The notes below the pieces were generated by a model. That model had not been told where the DNA came from and did no database searches. It saw only the letters and a program-made list of their open reading frames with translations. Below, piece after piece: positions 9,401 to 18,101 of a stretch of DNA of 37,624 nt (position 1 is the first letter of the stretch; every line of letters begins with the position of its first letter). The translations under genes were made by a program, and so were the position numbers. Source of the stretch: Candidatus Methylomirabilis sp. (GTDB lineage Bacteria; Oederibacteriota; PGYV01; DYJU01). The stretch spans positions 1 to 37,624 of the forward strand of contig DYJU01000016.1 in NCBI GenBank assembly GCA_020722985.1. The letters are read 5' to 3'.

Positions 9401-12023
9401 TTGAAAAAATTTTTGGTGGTTTAGCAACAGTATCTATATTAAATTTAAAATGCGATGCAATTGTTCCAACATTACCTGCTTTATCTTTCGTCACGATATG
9501 CAAATACCATTCGCCATCTTTTAAATCAGGAGTAAAAATTGTGTCTTTATCTATAAAAACAGATGTTGCCCCAGGAACTGTTTTTTCTTTGTTATCCAGT
9601 ATATAATAGTAACCTTCTATTCCTGATAGGTCATCAGACGGATATATTTTAAATTGAGCGCGTTTTATGTTATACCATTTATTAGGGTCCGGATGAGTAA
9701 GTGAAGATATATTTGGCGGTAATGCCTGTGTATCAACTTTTAGTTTAAAACTTGATATTTCTTTTGAAATATTGCCTGCTATATCTTTTGACTTTGCGTG
9801 AACATGCCACACCCCATCCTGCTTTATTTCAACCTTTACATCCCCATTTTCTGTATAAATCCAATCAGCATTTTCATTCGGTGTCCTGTTACCATCCAGA
9901 TAATAATAAAACCCTTCTATGCCTGATAAGTCATGCGGCTTTGCCAGATGTATTTCTGCTTTTCTTTCATTATACCAGGATTCTGTATCTGGATGAGTTT
10001 TAGAACTTATTATAGGTGGTAAAGAATGAGTATCAATATTAATCCTGAAATGTGTTGCTTTAGTTCCTGTATTGCCAGCTCTGTCTTTTGAAATAATATG
10101 AAAATATTTTACACCATCATCATGTATTTTTAGCGAAACTTCTGTGTCTTGAATGAATCTTCCTGATTTTTCATTAGGAACAGTGCCAGGGAGATCATCT
10201 ATAATAAAATAATAACCATCTATCCCCGAAAGATCCTCTGGCGGATTCCATTTTAAAATGATATTATTGCTATTATACCATTTTGAACTGTCAGGATGAG
10301 TTGTTGAAAAAACTTCTGGTGGAAAAGCAGCCGCATCAATTCTTATTGTAAAATGAGAAACTGACGTGCTTATGTTCCCTGCCTTATCTTCAATGAGTAA
10401 ATGAAAATACCATGTCCCATCTTCTGGTAATTTTATTATTGTGCCTTCTTTTGCTGTTATGCTGCATTTTGATATGTCAGGCACTGTCTCTGGGTTTTTA
10501 TCATATAAATAATAATAAGTTTTAACTTCCGGATGTATTCCCCAGTTTAATTCACATTCTTGAGATGAATACCATTTATTCTGATCAGGGTGAGTTTTTG
10601 ATGATATAACTGGCGTTACTGCTGCTCCTGTTGTAAAACTATAATCCTCTAAAATTCCAGAAAAACTTCCCATATCAGAAAAAGTAAGTATTTTGAAATG
10701 ATATGTTGTTAACGCTTTCAAGTTATTCAAGGTAATTTTATGGTTTACTGTTTTGGTTTCATTTATAATATTATTACCATAATTTTTATCAGTCCCGTAT
10801 TCTATTATAGTGCTTGCTTCTCTATCAGTTTTCCATGTAATAACTGCGTTATGAGATGTTATTTCACTTATTTCAACATCATACGCCTTAGGTGGTGGGA
10901 CATTACTTTCTATTGTCTTAAATATTCTACCTTTTGGTGATGACCCAAAATAAAGATATCCGTTAAAAACAGTTAAAGCCCTTATATCCTCTTCATCCGT
11001 TTGAAAAGCAAGTTCCCACTTTTTACCGTCTAAAGTTTTATAAATTTTCCCATTGTCACCAGTTCCTAAGTAAAGAGCATTTGAAAAAACAGAAAACTTA
11101 AAAAAATTGGTGTCTTTTTCAGAAAAAAAATTTTCAACCCAGTTCGTTCCATCTTCTGACATAAAAACAAGAGCGCCTGATGCTTTTGAAGTCGCAGCAT
11201 ATAACCTGTTTTTAAAAACACAAAAACTATTTACAAAACTCTGATTTGTGTCAAAAACTTTTTGCCAGTTAATACCATCAGCGGTCCTGAATATAATTCC
11301 ATTGGGATAAGTTCCTGCATAAAGATAATCTCTGAAAAGGCCAAAAGAAACAATAGCAAGTTCAGTTGTTGCATTTGAAATTATCCAGTTCGTTCCATTA
11401 TAACTATATATTTTCCCTTCCGTTGATGTTCCCGCAAAAAGTTTGCCTTTAAAAACTTCCAGACAATGCACTCTTGCCTCGCCGCTGTTAAAAGATAAAC
11501 TCCATTTTTTCCCATCAAGCGTTTCATAAATACCACCTGTAGCATTTGTTCCACAATAAAGTTTTGGCGTTCCTAAATCACTAAAATATTTCAGACAATA
11601 TATCTGTGGAGTATAATCACCAAGGTCTTCGGTTGTAAAATCTTTTGTTTTGCCAACAGGCGGATTAAAATAAGGAGAAAAAATATTTGTTATATTTATA
11701 TTTTCCCATGCTCCAACATCACCTGTTGCCGTTTTCAAAACAACATCTTTACTTGTTGCTGCATATAAAAACCCATTAAATTCCTCAAAATCATATATAA
11801 TAGGACTTATTGAATTTTCATAAACAGGTATGAAAGATTCTTTGGGGACATATCTTAAATAAAGCGGTATTGCAGCTTTCATATTTTTAATAACTTCACC
11901 TTTACTTGAACCGCTTACGATAAGTCCTGGCAGTTCAATGCATTCGCCAATAAAACGTCCATCCATCTCTTTTATCGCTATCTCAAAATTTAAAATTATC
12001 TGTTTTTTTTCTTCTTTCATCAT
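6483..12023 (-). CDS. Giant multidomain protein: HicB-like N-terminal domain, seven-repeat propeller, Fn3-like domain, ten ~110-aa 'THPDxxKWY' Ig-like repeats with interspersed divergent/Fn3 domains, carboxypeptidase-regulatory-like domain, FlgD-Ig-like C-terminus
   Basis: 1846-aa uninterrupted ORF; HicB/UPF0150-like IILNFEIAIKEMDGRFIGECIELPGLIVSGSSKGEVIKNMKAAIPLYLRY at residues ~8-58; repeated 'NGFLYAATS../KLFAGTSTEGKIYS..' blades; repeated [T]H[PTK][DN]xxxWY...DLSGIxGYYY..D....P; C-terminal TVTIKIYTENGKLINTIEEKKTG...GIYLYQITSKG. Confidence 0.93.
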   Translation of the reverse strand: MMKEEKKQIILNFEIAIKEMDGRFIGECIELPGLIVSGSSKGEVIKNMKAAIPLYLRYVPKESFIPVYENSISPIIYDFEEFNGFLYAATSKDVVLKTATGDVGAWENINITNIFSPYFNPPVGKTKDFTTEDLGDYTPQIYCLKYFSDLGTPKLYCGTNATGGIYETLDGKKWSLSFNSGEARVHCLEVFKGKLFAGTSTEGKIYSYNGTNWIISNATTELAIVSFGLFRDYLYAGTYPNGIIFRTADGINWQKVFDTNQSFVNSFCVFKNRLYAATSKASGALVFMSEDGTNWVENFFSEKDTNFFKFSVFSNALYLGTGDNGKIYKTLDGKKWELAFQTDEEDIRALTVFNGYLYFGSSPKGRIFKTIESNVPPPKAYDVEISEITSHNAVITWKTDREASTIIEYGTDKNYGNNIINETKTVNHKITLNNLKALTTYHFKILTFSDMGSFSGILEDYSFTTGAAVTPVISSKTHPDQNKWYSSQECELNWGIHPEVKTYYYLYDKNPETVPDISKCSITAKEGTIIKLPEDGTWYFHLLIEDKAGNISTSVSHFTIRIDAAAFPPEVFSTTHPDSSKWYNSNNIILKWNPPEDLSGIDGYYFIIDDLPGTVPNEKSGRFIQDTEVSLKIHDDGVKYFHIISKDRAGNTGTKATHFRINIDTHSLPPIISSKTHPDTESWYNERKAEIHLAKPHDLSGIEGFYYYLDGNRTPNENADWIYTENGDVKVEIKQDGVWHVHAKSKDIAGNISKEISSFKLKVDTQALPPNISSLTHPDPNKWYNIKRAQFKIYPSDDLSGIEGYYYILDNKEKTVPGATSVFIDKDTIFTPDLKDGEWYLHIVTKDKAGNVGTIASHFKFNIDTVAKPPKIFSKTHKDQEQWYNNPNPELHWETPEDLSGIEGYYYIVDEKQNTIPTKETGEWTKTNQIVISLKEDGIYYFHIISKDYAGNMGFEADHFRIKIDTKVESPIVTSITHTDESKWYNNSLVKISWSVPQDLSKIKSFYYLLSEEKQLKINPGFATKTDKREVEFNLTEEGIYYFHIIGEDNAGNMGDEPTIFTIKIDLKAEPPEVISTTHPNSEKFYANTNPIFVVEKINDLSGAEGFYYIVDNNPETIPDKKTGKFINDTTIKISEKLEDGEWFFHIVLKDKAGNLGTKASHYKFKIETKPPEASIKELPQFIATDTFEVKWTGTDKESGINCFTLEYKEGEKGKWKIWLLETKTQSGIFKGEDGITYYFRIKGKDNAGNWSDFFEDEKIKTTIDISPPSPITQIVAKPISGGKILLEWNKSLDSISGLDFYRIYRSTSSGQLGMQINTDGETKDTRFIDESKELEDGIIYYYTVRAVDKIGNERESGNKQIFAICDKIALPPVITSITHPIQDQWYNYKNIKLTWNTPQDATKIAGYYYIFDQIATTIPDAKTGNWLIDNEIDLNNVSDGTWFFHIISKDEAGNLSEEATHFRVNIDTTKPKPPVVTSITHSDANQWYNNNSPSFSWTVPSDPAGIEGYYYVFNQMKNVIPDIATASWTKGTIASFVDVPDGVWYFHIIAKDTAGNISEEAYHFQINVAMSPPPPSVFSSTHPDQEKWYRERNVKIQWKPVKYVNEIIGYYYILDNFENTIPTVKANKTMDTNVNFQDLKDGIYYFHIISVDKEGIIGKIAAHYKIKIKTKVTLKGVITQSNGIMPLPGATVEVMKEDGTTLGVSISDKDGNYQIENLSVGKVKIKVLAKNLAPQMIYDIELTENEAERILNISSEVFAIYEPSTEKIIFNYYIPENGTVTIKIYTENGKLINTIEEKKTGRIYNNSFWNVKDIEDGIYLYQITSKGDTTGKLTRYAIRKIKKGK

Positions 12024-12036
12024 TTACCTTTTAAAA

Positions 12037-12501
12037 TTATTTTATCCTTATTATTACGGCTTCTTCATCGCATTTATCTGGATATTTTGGACATAAAAAA
12101 CAATCACGCCATATTTTTTCTGGCAACTTTTTCCTTGAAATTTTTTTAAACTTATTTTTTATAAAAAATCCTGTTATTTTAGTTAAGGCAAAAACTTTTT
12201 TTAAATCCATATCCTTTGCCTCTTTTAATGCATATTTTAAAAGTTGGGTTCCTAAACCTTCACTTCTATATTTTTTTTCTATAACAAAAGACCTTATCTC
12301 TGCAAGGTCTTCCCAATAAATATGAAGTGCGATAACACCTATTATTCTGTTTTTATTCTCAACTACAAAAAAATCCCTGATATTTTCGTAAATATCATTA
12401 AGCGATCTTATGATTATATCTGCTTCTAAACTATATTTTTTTAATAAATTTCTTATTTTATATGCGTCTTTTGTCTTTGCTTTTCTTATAAGAAATTTCA
12501 T
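12037..12501 (-). CDS. GNAT-family N-acetyltransferase (N-acetylglutamate synthase-like)
   Basis: 154-aa ORF; GNAT motif (IRSFVIEKKYRSEGLGTQLLKYALKEAK) and C-terminal WRDCFLCPKYPDKCDEEAV typical of ArgA-like acetyltransferases. Confidence 0.88.
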   Translation of the reverse strand: MKFLIRKAKTKDAYKIRNLLKKYSLEADIIIRSLNDIYENIRDFFVVENKNRIIGVIALHIYWEDLAEIRSFVIEKKYRSEGLGTQLLKYALKEAKDMDLKKVFALTKITGFFIKNKFKKISRKKLPEKIWRDCFLCPKYPDKCDEEAVIIRIK

Positions 12502-13037
12502 TTATTGTTTGAATATCCTATACCTTTTTCAAAAGCCATTTTATTCTTTGAAAATATTTCTTCTTTTTTCCCTTTTAACATTTCTTTCATTACTTCATAT
12601 ATACTTTCTTTTTTAAATATTTTTTTTAATTCAAAATATACACCAAACATAACAATATTCATACCCTGTATAAAACCTATATCTTTTGCTAATTCCGTTG
12701 CTGGCACTTTAAAAATATTTTTATTGTTTCTATCAAAATCTTTTATAAGTGAAGAATTAATTATAACCTGTGTTTCTTTACCAATCTTTATTTTATATGT
12801 ATCATAAGCGCGCTGGTCAAAAGCAAATAAAGTACTCGGTGTTTCAACTACAGGCGAAAATATTTCATCATCAGATATAACTGTATAACAAAAAGAAAAT
12901 CCACCCCTTTTTTCAGCACCATAGGTGGGAAGCCATGCAACTTTTTTTCCTTCATAGAAACCTACCCTCGCTATAAAAACGCCAAGTGTCAATACACCCT
13001 GACCACCACTTCCAGCAATAATTATTTTTTCAGTCAT
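12498..13037 (-). CDS. 2-oxoacid:ferredoxin oxidoreductase, gamma subunit
   Basis: 179-aa ORF; IIIAGSGGQGVLTLGVFIA and LPTYGAEKRGG motifs of the POR/KOR gamma domain; follows the beta and alpha subunits. Confidence 0.93.
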   Translation of the reverse strand: MTEKIIIAGSGGQGVLTLGVFIARVGFYEGKKVAWLPTYGAEKRGGFSFCYTVISDDEIFSPVVETPSTLFAFDQRAYDTYKIKIGKETQVIINSSLIKDFDRNNKNIFKVPATELAKDIGFIQGMNIVMFGVYFELKKIFKKESIYEVMKEMLKGKKEEIFSKNKMAFEKGIGYSNNK

Positions 13038-13046
13038 ATCATTCCT

Positions 13047-13790
13047 CTACTTTATATCTTTTATTTTTCCCAAAGGAAAAACTTTTACAATTTCTTCGTC
13101 TATCAATTTATTGGCTTCTACTGGTTCTTTACGCCAGTTTGCAGGACAGGAAGATAAAACTTCAATCATTGAAAATCCAATATTTTGCATCTGGTAAGTA
13201 AAACCTTTTTTTATGGCATTTTTTGCCTTAATCACTGATGCTGCATCTGTAACTTTAACTCTTTCTAAATATTTTACTCCTTCTAAAGGAGATAAAAGTT
13301 CTAACATTTTAACTGGGTAACCATAATTTTTGGCATCTCTTCCATAAGGCGAAGTTGTTGTTTTTTGACTTAAAAGAGTAGTTGGCGCAAGTTGTCCGCC
13401 AGTCATTCCATAATTTGTATTGTTAATAAATATTACAGTTATATTTTCTCCACGATTTGCTGTATGAATTATTTCAGCCATACCAATTGATGCTAAATCT
13501 CCGTCTCCCTGATATGAAAAAACCAACCTATCTGGCAAAACTCTTTTTATCGCAGTTGCAACTGCAGGAGTTCTACCATGTGCTGCCTCTGATACATCAA
13601 AATTCCAGAAATTATATGCAAAAACCGCACAGCCAACAGGTGCTACGCCAATTATTTTTTCCCGTAAATTTAATTCATCTACGATTTCTGCAATTATTTT
13701 ATGCACCGTGCTATGTCCACAACCAGGACAATATGAAAAATTAATATCTGTTAATGAATCGGGTTTTTTATAAATTATTTTTTCTTTCAT
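13047..13790 (-). CDS. 2-oxoacid:ferredoxin oxidoreductase, beta (TPP-binding) subunit
   Basis: 247-aa ORF; FSYCPGCGHSTVHKIIAE, AHGRTPAVATAIKRVLPD, YQGDGDLASIGMAEIIHTANRGENITVIFINNTNYGMTGGQ. Confidence 0.95.
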   Translation of the reverse strand: MKEKIIYKKPDSLTDINFSYCPGCGHSTVHKIIAEIVDELNLREKIIGVAPVGCAVFAYNFWNFDVSEAAHGRTPAVATAIKRVLPDRLVFSYQGDGDLASIGMAEIIHTANRGENITVIFINNTNYGMTGGQLAPTTLLSQKTTTSPYGRDAKNYGYPVKMLELLSPLEGVKYLERVKVTDAASVIKAKNAIKKGFTYQMQNIGFSMIEVLSSCPANWRKEPVEANKLIDEEIVKVFPLGKIKDIK

Positions 13791-13792
13791 CT

Positions 13793-14845
13793 TTATATCC
13801 TTTTTAAAATAAAATTCAAAAGTTCTTCTGAGGTTGGAACTCCACCCCCGGGTCTTCCATAAAATTCTATTTTTTCTGAATTTTCTATTGCTATTTTAAC
13901 ATCATCTAACATCTGACCCAAATTCATTTCAAAAACAAAAATCTTTTTTACATTTTTAGCAACTTCTTTTAATTCTTCATAAGGAAAAGGAAACAGTGTA
14001 ATTGGTCTGAATAAACCTATTCTTTTATCCTTGTCCAATTTTATAGTTCCCTTTGAAACTCTTGCAACAGTTCCAAATGCAACTATTAAATATTCTGTAT
14101 CATCAGTTATGTTAAATTTTTCATATCTTTTTTCCTGTTTTCTTATTAAATCATATTTCTCTTGCAAATGAAAGTTATGTTTTTCTAAAGCCCCTGGATC
14201 CATTAGCAATGAAACTATCCTCTGTCCTTTTCTTCCTTTTGCACCGGTTAAAGCCCATTCTTTTTTTTGATTCAATAATTCTGGTTTTTTTCTTTTTAAT
14301 TCAATACTTTCCATAATCTGCCCGAGCAAACCATCAGTTAATACCATAACAGGATTTCTATATTTATCAGCGAGGTCAAATGCCTCAAAAGTAAAATCAT
14401 ACATTTCCTGTGTATTATGCGGGGCTAAAACTATTAACCTGTAATCGCCGTGTCCTGGTTTTACTGCCTGGAAATAATCTGATTGTGAAGGTGAAATATT
14501 GCCAAGACCAGGACCACCACGCATAACATTTACTATAACCCCCGGCAATTCACAACCAGCCATATATGAAATACCCTCCTGCATGAGAGAAATACCTGGA
14601 GAGGAAGAAGTTGTCATGGCACGCGCACCTGCAACAGCAGCACCAAAAACTAAATTTATTGAAATAAGTTCGCTTTCTGCCTGCATAAAAACACCATTAA
14701 CCTCAGGCATCCTTTTTGACATATATTCAGGAATTTCATTTTGCGGAGTTATGGGATAACCAGCATAAAATCTGCATCCAGCATCAATTGCTGCCTCTGC
14801 AATTGCATAGTTGCCTTTTATTAACATCCTGTTATTGTTTGCCAT
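13793..14845 (-). CDS. vorB: 2-oxoacid:ferredoxin oxidoreductase alpha subunit, VorB-like (2-ketoisovalerate type)
   Basis: 350-aa ORF; FYAGYPITPQNEIPEYMSKRMPEV, QAESELISINLVFGAAVAGARAMTTSSSPGISLMQEGISYMAG, PGHGDYRLIVLAP. Substrate (KIV versus 2-oxoglutarate) is not decided by sequence reading alone. Confidence 0.85.
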   Translation of the reverse strand: MANNNRMLIKGNYAIAEAAIDAGCRFYAGYPITPQNEIPEYMSKRMPEVNGVFMQAESELISINLVFGAAVAGARAMTTSSSPGISLMQEGISYMAGCELPGVIVNVMRGGPGLGNISPSQSDYFQAVKPGHGDYRLIVLAPHNTQEMYDFTFEAFDLADKYRNPVMVLTDGLLGQIMESIELKRKKPELLNQKKEWALTGAKGRKGQRIVSLLMDPGALEKHNFHLQEKYDLIRKQEKRYEKFNITDDTEYLIVAFGTVARVSKGTIKLDKDKRIGLFRPITLFPFPYEELKEVAKNVKKIFVFEMNLGQMLDDVKIAIENSEKIEFYGRPGGGVPTSEELLNFILKRI

Positions 14846-15072
14846 TATACCTTCTCCTCTATTATTTCATAAACTTCTATTGCTGCATCAGGGCAGGAAA
14901 TAGCACATAAAGTGCAGGCATTACATTTCCCCAGGTTTTTAAATTCAACAACTACCTGTCCATATTTATTTACTTTATTGCTTTTTTCTATTTCCTTTAC
15001 TTTACATTGTGAAATACAGATAAAGCAACCTTTGCATCTATCTTCATTTATAACAATTTTTCCTTTTCTCAT
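14845..15072 (-). CDS. 4Fe-4S ferredoxin-type delta subunit of 2-oxoacid:ferredoxin oxidoreductase
   Basis: 75-aa ORF; two clusters: CKGCFICISQC and CNACTLCAISCP. Confidence 0.93.
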   Translation of the reverse strand: MRKGKIVINEDRCKGCFICISQCKVKEIEKSNKVNKYGQVVVEFKNLGKCNACTLCAISCPDAAIEVYEIIEEKV

Positions 15073-15178
15073 ATAATCTCCTATATATTAATTTTCGTCA
15101 ATTCTTTATAATTCCGTTTCTTTTAGTTTCTTGTCTTTAATCCTGCAACCGGCGTAATCTACAATTAACAATGAATTT

Positions 15179-16249
15179 TCATCCCTTTTCTATTATTCTT
15201 ATTATACTATTATAATCTGGTTTTACAACTACTGGTTTAAATTTTACTGTTTTTAAAACTCTATCAGGATCTTTTAAACCATGTCCTGTTAAAGTGCAAA
15301 CTATTTTTATCTTTTTATTTTCAGGGAAATAACCTTTTTTCCCATATTTAAGCAAACCTGCAACAGATGCTGCTGATGCTGGTTCAACAAAAACCCCTTC
15401 TAATTCTGCGAGTAGTTTATATGCAGCAATAATCTCTTTATCAGTAACCTTATCTATAAGTCCGCCTGATTCATCACGTGCTTTTTCTGCCTGTTTCCAG
15501 CTTGCTGGATTTCCTATTCTTATTGCTGTTGCTATTGTTTCTGGATTTTTAACAGGTCTTTTTAAAACAATCGGCGCTGCACCTGCAGCCTGAAATCCTA
15601 ACATTTTAGGCAATTTTTTTGATTGCCCTGCTTCTTTATATTCTTTATAACCTTTCCAGTATGCTGTTATATTTCCTGCATTACCAACAGGAATACAATG
15701 ATAATCAGGAGCGTCGCTTAAAAAATCAACTATCTCAAATGCAGCTGTTTTCTGCCCTTCTATTCTGAATGGATTTAAAGAATTCACAAGTTCTATCGGA
15801 TATTCTTCACATATCTTTTTTACCATTTCAAGTGCAACATCAAAATTACCCTCAACCGCAATAACTTTTGCCCTATGAATCAACGCCTGTGCAAGTTTGC
15901 CTAAAGCAATGTATCCATTTGGTATAACAACAAAAGATTTCAAACCTGCGCGCATAGAATAAGCAGCAGCAGAAGCAGAGGTATTGCCAGTAGAAGCACA
16001 TATAGTTGCTTTCATCCCTTTTTCTTTTGCTTTAGACATCGCCATGGTCATGCCGCGATCTTTAAAAGAACCAGTTGGATTTAACCCTTCATATTTACCA
16101 TATACCTCACAATTTTTACCAATTAATTTTTCTATTTTATAAAATCTGATAAGCGGTGTATTGCCTTCTAACAAAGTAATGATAGGCGTTTTTTCTGTAA
16201 CCGGCAAATATTTTCTGTAACGTTCTATGACGCCTTTGTAAACTGACAT
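15179..16249 (-). CDS. thrC: Threonine synthase
   Basis: 356-aa ORF; PLP lysine motif [65 protein letters not shown]. Confidence 0.95.
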   Translation of the reverse strand: MSVYKGVIERYRKYLPVTEKTPIITLLEGNTPLIRFYKIEKLIGKNCEVYGKYEGLNPTGSFKDRGMTMAMSKAKEKGMKATICASTGNTSASAAAYSMRAGLKSFVVIPNGYIALGKLAQALIHRAKVIAVEGNFDVALEMVKKICEEYPIELVNSLNPFRIEGQKTAAFEIVDFLSDAPDYHCIPVGNAGNITAYWKGYKEYKEAGQSKKLPKMLGFQAAGAAPIVLKRPVKNPETIATAIRIGNPASWKQAEKARDESGGLIDKVTDKEIIAAYKLLAELEGVFVEPASAASVAGLLKYGKKGYFPENKKIKIVCTLTGHGLKDPDRVLKTVKFKPVVVKPDYNSIIRIIEKG

Positions 16250-16264
16250 AATTTTTTTCTCCTT

Positions 16265-17560
16265 TTAATTTTCAATAACTCTGTAAAAACCAGTTTTTTC
16301 TTTAATTATTGGCAAACCATCTATTTCTTTAATTGCCTTTATAAAATTTTTTTCCTTTGCCTCATAAGTCATAAAAACAACAGGAACTTTATTATTTGAA
16401 CTCCTTGATTTTTGAATAACCGATTGTATGCTTATATTGTGTTTTCCTAAAACGCCAGAAATCTTTGCTAAAACACCTGCTTTATCAATCACATTAAATC
16501 TTATATAGTATTTAAATTTTAATTCATCCATTTTTAATATATCTGGTTTTACTTTATAACTGAAATATGGTTTTCTCTTTATCTGGGCTGTAATATTTTT
16601 GGTAATCTCAACAACATCAGATAAAACAGCAGAAGCAGTTGGCATCTCTCCTGCACCTTTACCATAAAACATTGTCTCACCAACAGCATCGCCTTTAATA
16701 AATATAGCGTTATTCTCGTAACTTACAGATGCTATTAACTTATCTTTTGGGATAAAAGCGGGGTGAACACGAACATTTATTTTCCCTTCCTTTTTCTCTG
16801 CTATTGCAAGTAGTTTCATCACATATCCAAGGTCTTCACCAAATTTTATATCAAGCAAATTGGTATTTTTTATGCCTTCAACATAAACGCTTTTTTCATT
16901 TATTATAGTTGAGAAAGCAATATTTGAAAGTAAAATTATCTTATGCATTGCATCCAGTCCTGATATGTCAAGGGTTGGATCTGCTTCTGCGAATCCTTTT
17001 TCCTGAGCTTCTTTTAAAACATCAGAAAAATTTTTGCCTTCCTTTGACATTTTAGTAAGAATGTAATTTGTGGTTCCATTTAATATTCCTGTTATTTGCT
17101 GTATTCTATTTGCACATAAGCCTTCTTCTAACGCTCTTATAACCGGTATTCCACCACCCACTGCACCTTCTGCAAAAAGCCATACATTGTTTTCATCTGC
17201 AGTCTTTATTACATTTTGCCAGTATTTAGAAAGCATTGCTTTATTAGCGGTAACTATATGCTTTTTATTTTTCATTGCTTTGATAATAAAATCATAGGCA
17301 GGATGTAATCCGCCAATAAGTTCAATAACTATATCAATATCTTTATTTTCAATAATATCCTTAATATCTGTTGTTGCTATCCGAGGACTAACTTTTAATT
17401 TTTTGAATCTTTCTTTCTTTATATCGCAAATTTTAGCAAGTGTGAGTCTAAACCCGGCTTTATTATTTATAATTTCACCTGAATTTTTAAATAATTTATA
17501 AACACCTGTTCCAATTGTTCCAAGTCCAATTAAACCTACTTTTACTTCTTTCTTCTCCAT
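16265..17560 (-). CDS. hom: Homoserine dehydrogenase (with C-terminal ACT domain)
   Basis: 431-aa ORF; VGLIGLGTIGTGVYKLF, VTANKAMLSKYW, FAEGAVGGGIPVIRALEEGL, GILNGTTNYILTKM, AEADPTLDISGLDAMHKI; C-terminal ACT-like NVIDKAGVLAKISGVLGKHNISIQSV. Confidence 0.97.
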   Translation of the reverse strand: MEKKEVKVGLIGLGTIGTGVYKLFKNSGEIINNKAGFRLTLAKICDIKKERFKKLKVSPRIATTDIKDIIENKDIDIVIELIGGLHPAYDFIIKAMKNKKHIVTANKAMLSKYWQNVIKTADENNVWLFAEGAVGGGIPVIRALEEGLCANRIQQITGILNGTTNYILTKMSKEGKNFSDVLKEAQEKGFAEADPTLDISGLDAMHKIILLSNIAFSTIINEKSVYVEGIKNTNLLDIKFGEDLGYVMKLLAIAEKKEGKINVRVHPAFIPKDKLIASVSYENNAIFIKGDAVGETMFYGKGAGEMPTASAVLSDVVEITKNITAQIKRKPYFSYKVKPDILKMDELKFKYYIRFNVIDKAGVLAKISGVLGKHNISIQSVIQKSRSSNNKVPVVFMTYEAKEKNFIKAIKEIDGLPIIKEKTGFYRVIEN

Positions 17561-17593
17561 AAAAACACTCCATTTATAATATTAAATGTTTTG

Positions 17594-17622
17594 ATTATAT
17601 TATTATAATCCCCAAAAGTCAA
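17594..17622 (-). promoter_or_regulatory. Candidate sigma70-type promoter of hom-thrC
   Basis: Minus strand TTGACT (17617-17622), 17 bp spacer, TATAAT (17594-17599), 34 nt before the hom start codon. Confidence 0.65.
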
Positions 17623-17683
17623 GAAAGAAGATGGGTTTTTAGGAGATAAGGAAAAACTTGGTGGATATTAAAAAAATCAAGGT

Positions 17684-17709
17684 AAAGACGCCCATCCCTA
17701 AGCGTCTTT
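17684..17709. repeat. GACGCCCATCCCT hairpin element (copy in region C)
   Basis: AAAGACGC / GCGTCTTT arms; shares GACGCCCATCCCT with the minus strand of the element at 24449-24476. Confidence 0.7.
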
Positions 17710-17834
17710 CTAAGAAAAACACTGGGGGAAACCCAATCTAACTTTTATCTCCGGATGCTTTCTCGTATTGTCTTCTTTCGTTTTTCAACTGTAAAATTGC
17801 TTCGTCTGGCTCGTCCGCCCTTATTTCCCTTTTT

Positions 17835-17983
17835 CCCTCTCCCCCTGGGGGAGAGGGCAAGGGTGAGAGGGTATTGCTCTCGTTAAGTATTTTTCCCAGC
17901 ATCTGCTCTTTATTATTTCCTGCTGTCCAGCAACCGTAACAAAAAACCCCCTCATCCTATCCTTCTCCCCTCTGGGGAGAAGG
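17835..17983. repeat. BIME/REP-pair-like element, copy 1
   Basis: Begins with perfect hairpin CCCTCTCCCCC-T-GGGGGAGAGGG (17835-17857) and ends with CCTTCTCCCC-TCT-GGGGAGAAGG (17961-17983). The two ends are inverted copies of one another; the interior is shared with 24107-24251. Confidence 0.8.
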
Positions 17984-18101
17984 AATTTCTTTTTGTAATA
18001 TTTTAACCACTGGTAAAGCAAAATTGCTCCATAAATAAATTTTTTTATTTTGTCATTTTAAAGTCAGGCGAATGATTAACTCTATTTTCTATTATTCACT
18101 T

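Noticed and set aside
7015-10620. Recent tandem duplication in the giant gene
   Set aside because: Motif variants are well diverged at protein level, so the array is an old domain repeat, not a recent DNA-level tandem expansion.
15179-17560. Missing thrB between hom and thrC as evidence of a novel threonine route
   Set aside because: Homoserine kinase is often encoded elsewhere; absence from a 37-kb window is not informative.
17821-18021. 66-aa minus ORF and overlapping 18072..18308 plus ORF
   Set aside because: Lie entirely in the REP/BIME-like and GATTGCTTCG repeats (translation such as HPCPLPQGEREKGK is a typical REP read-through artefact).
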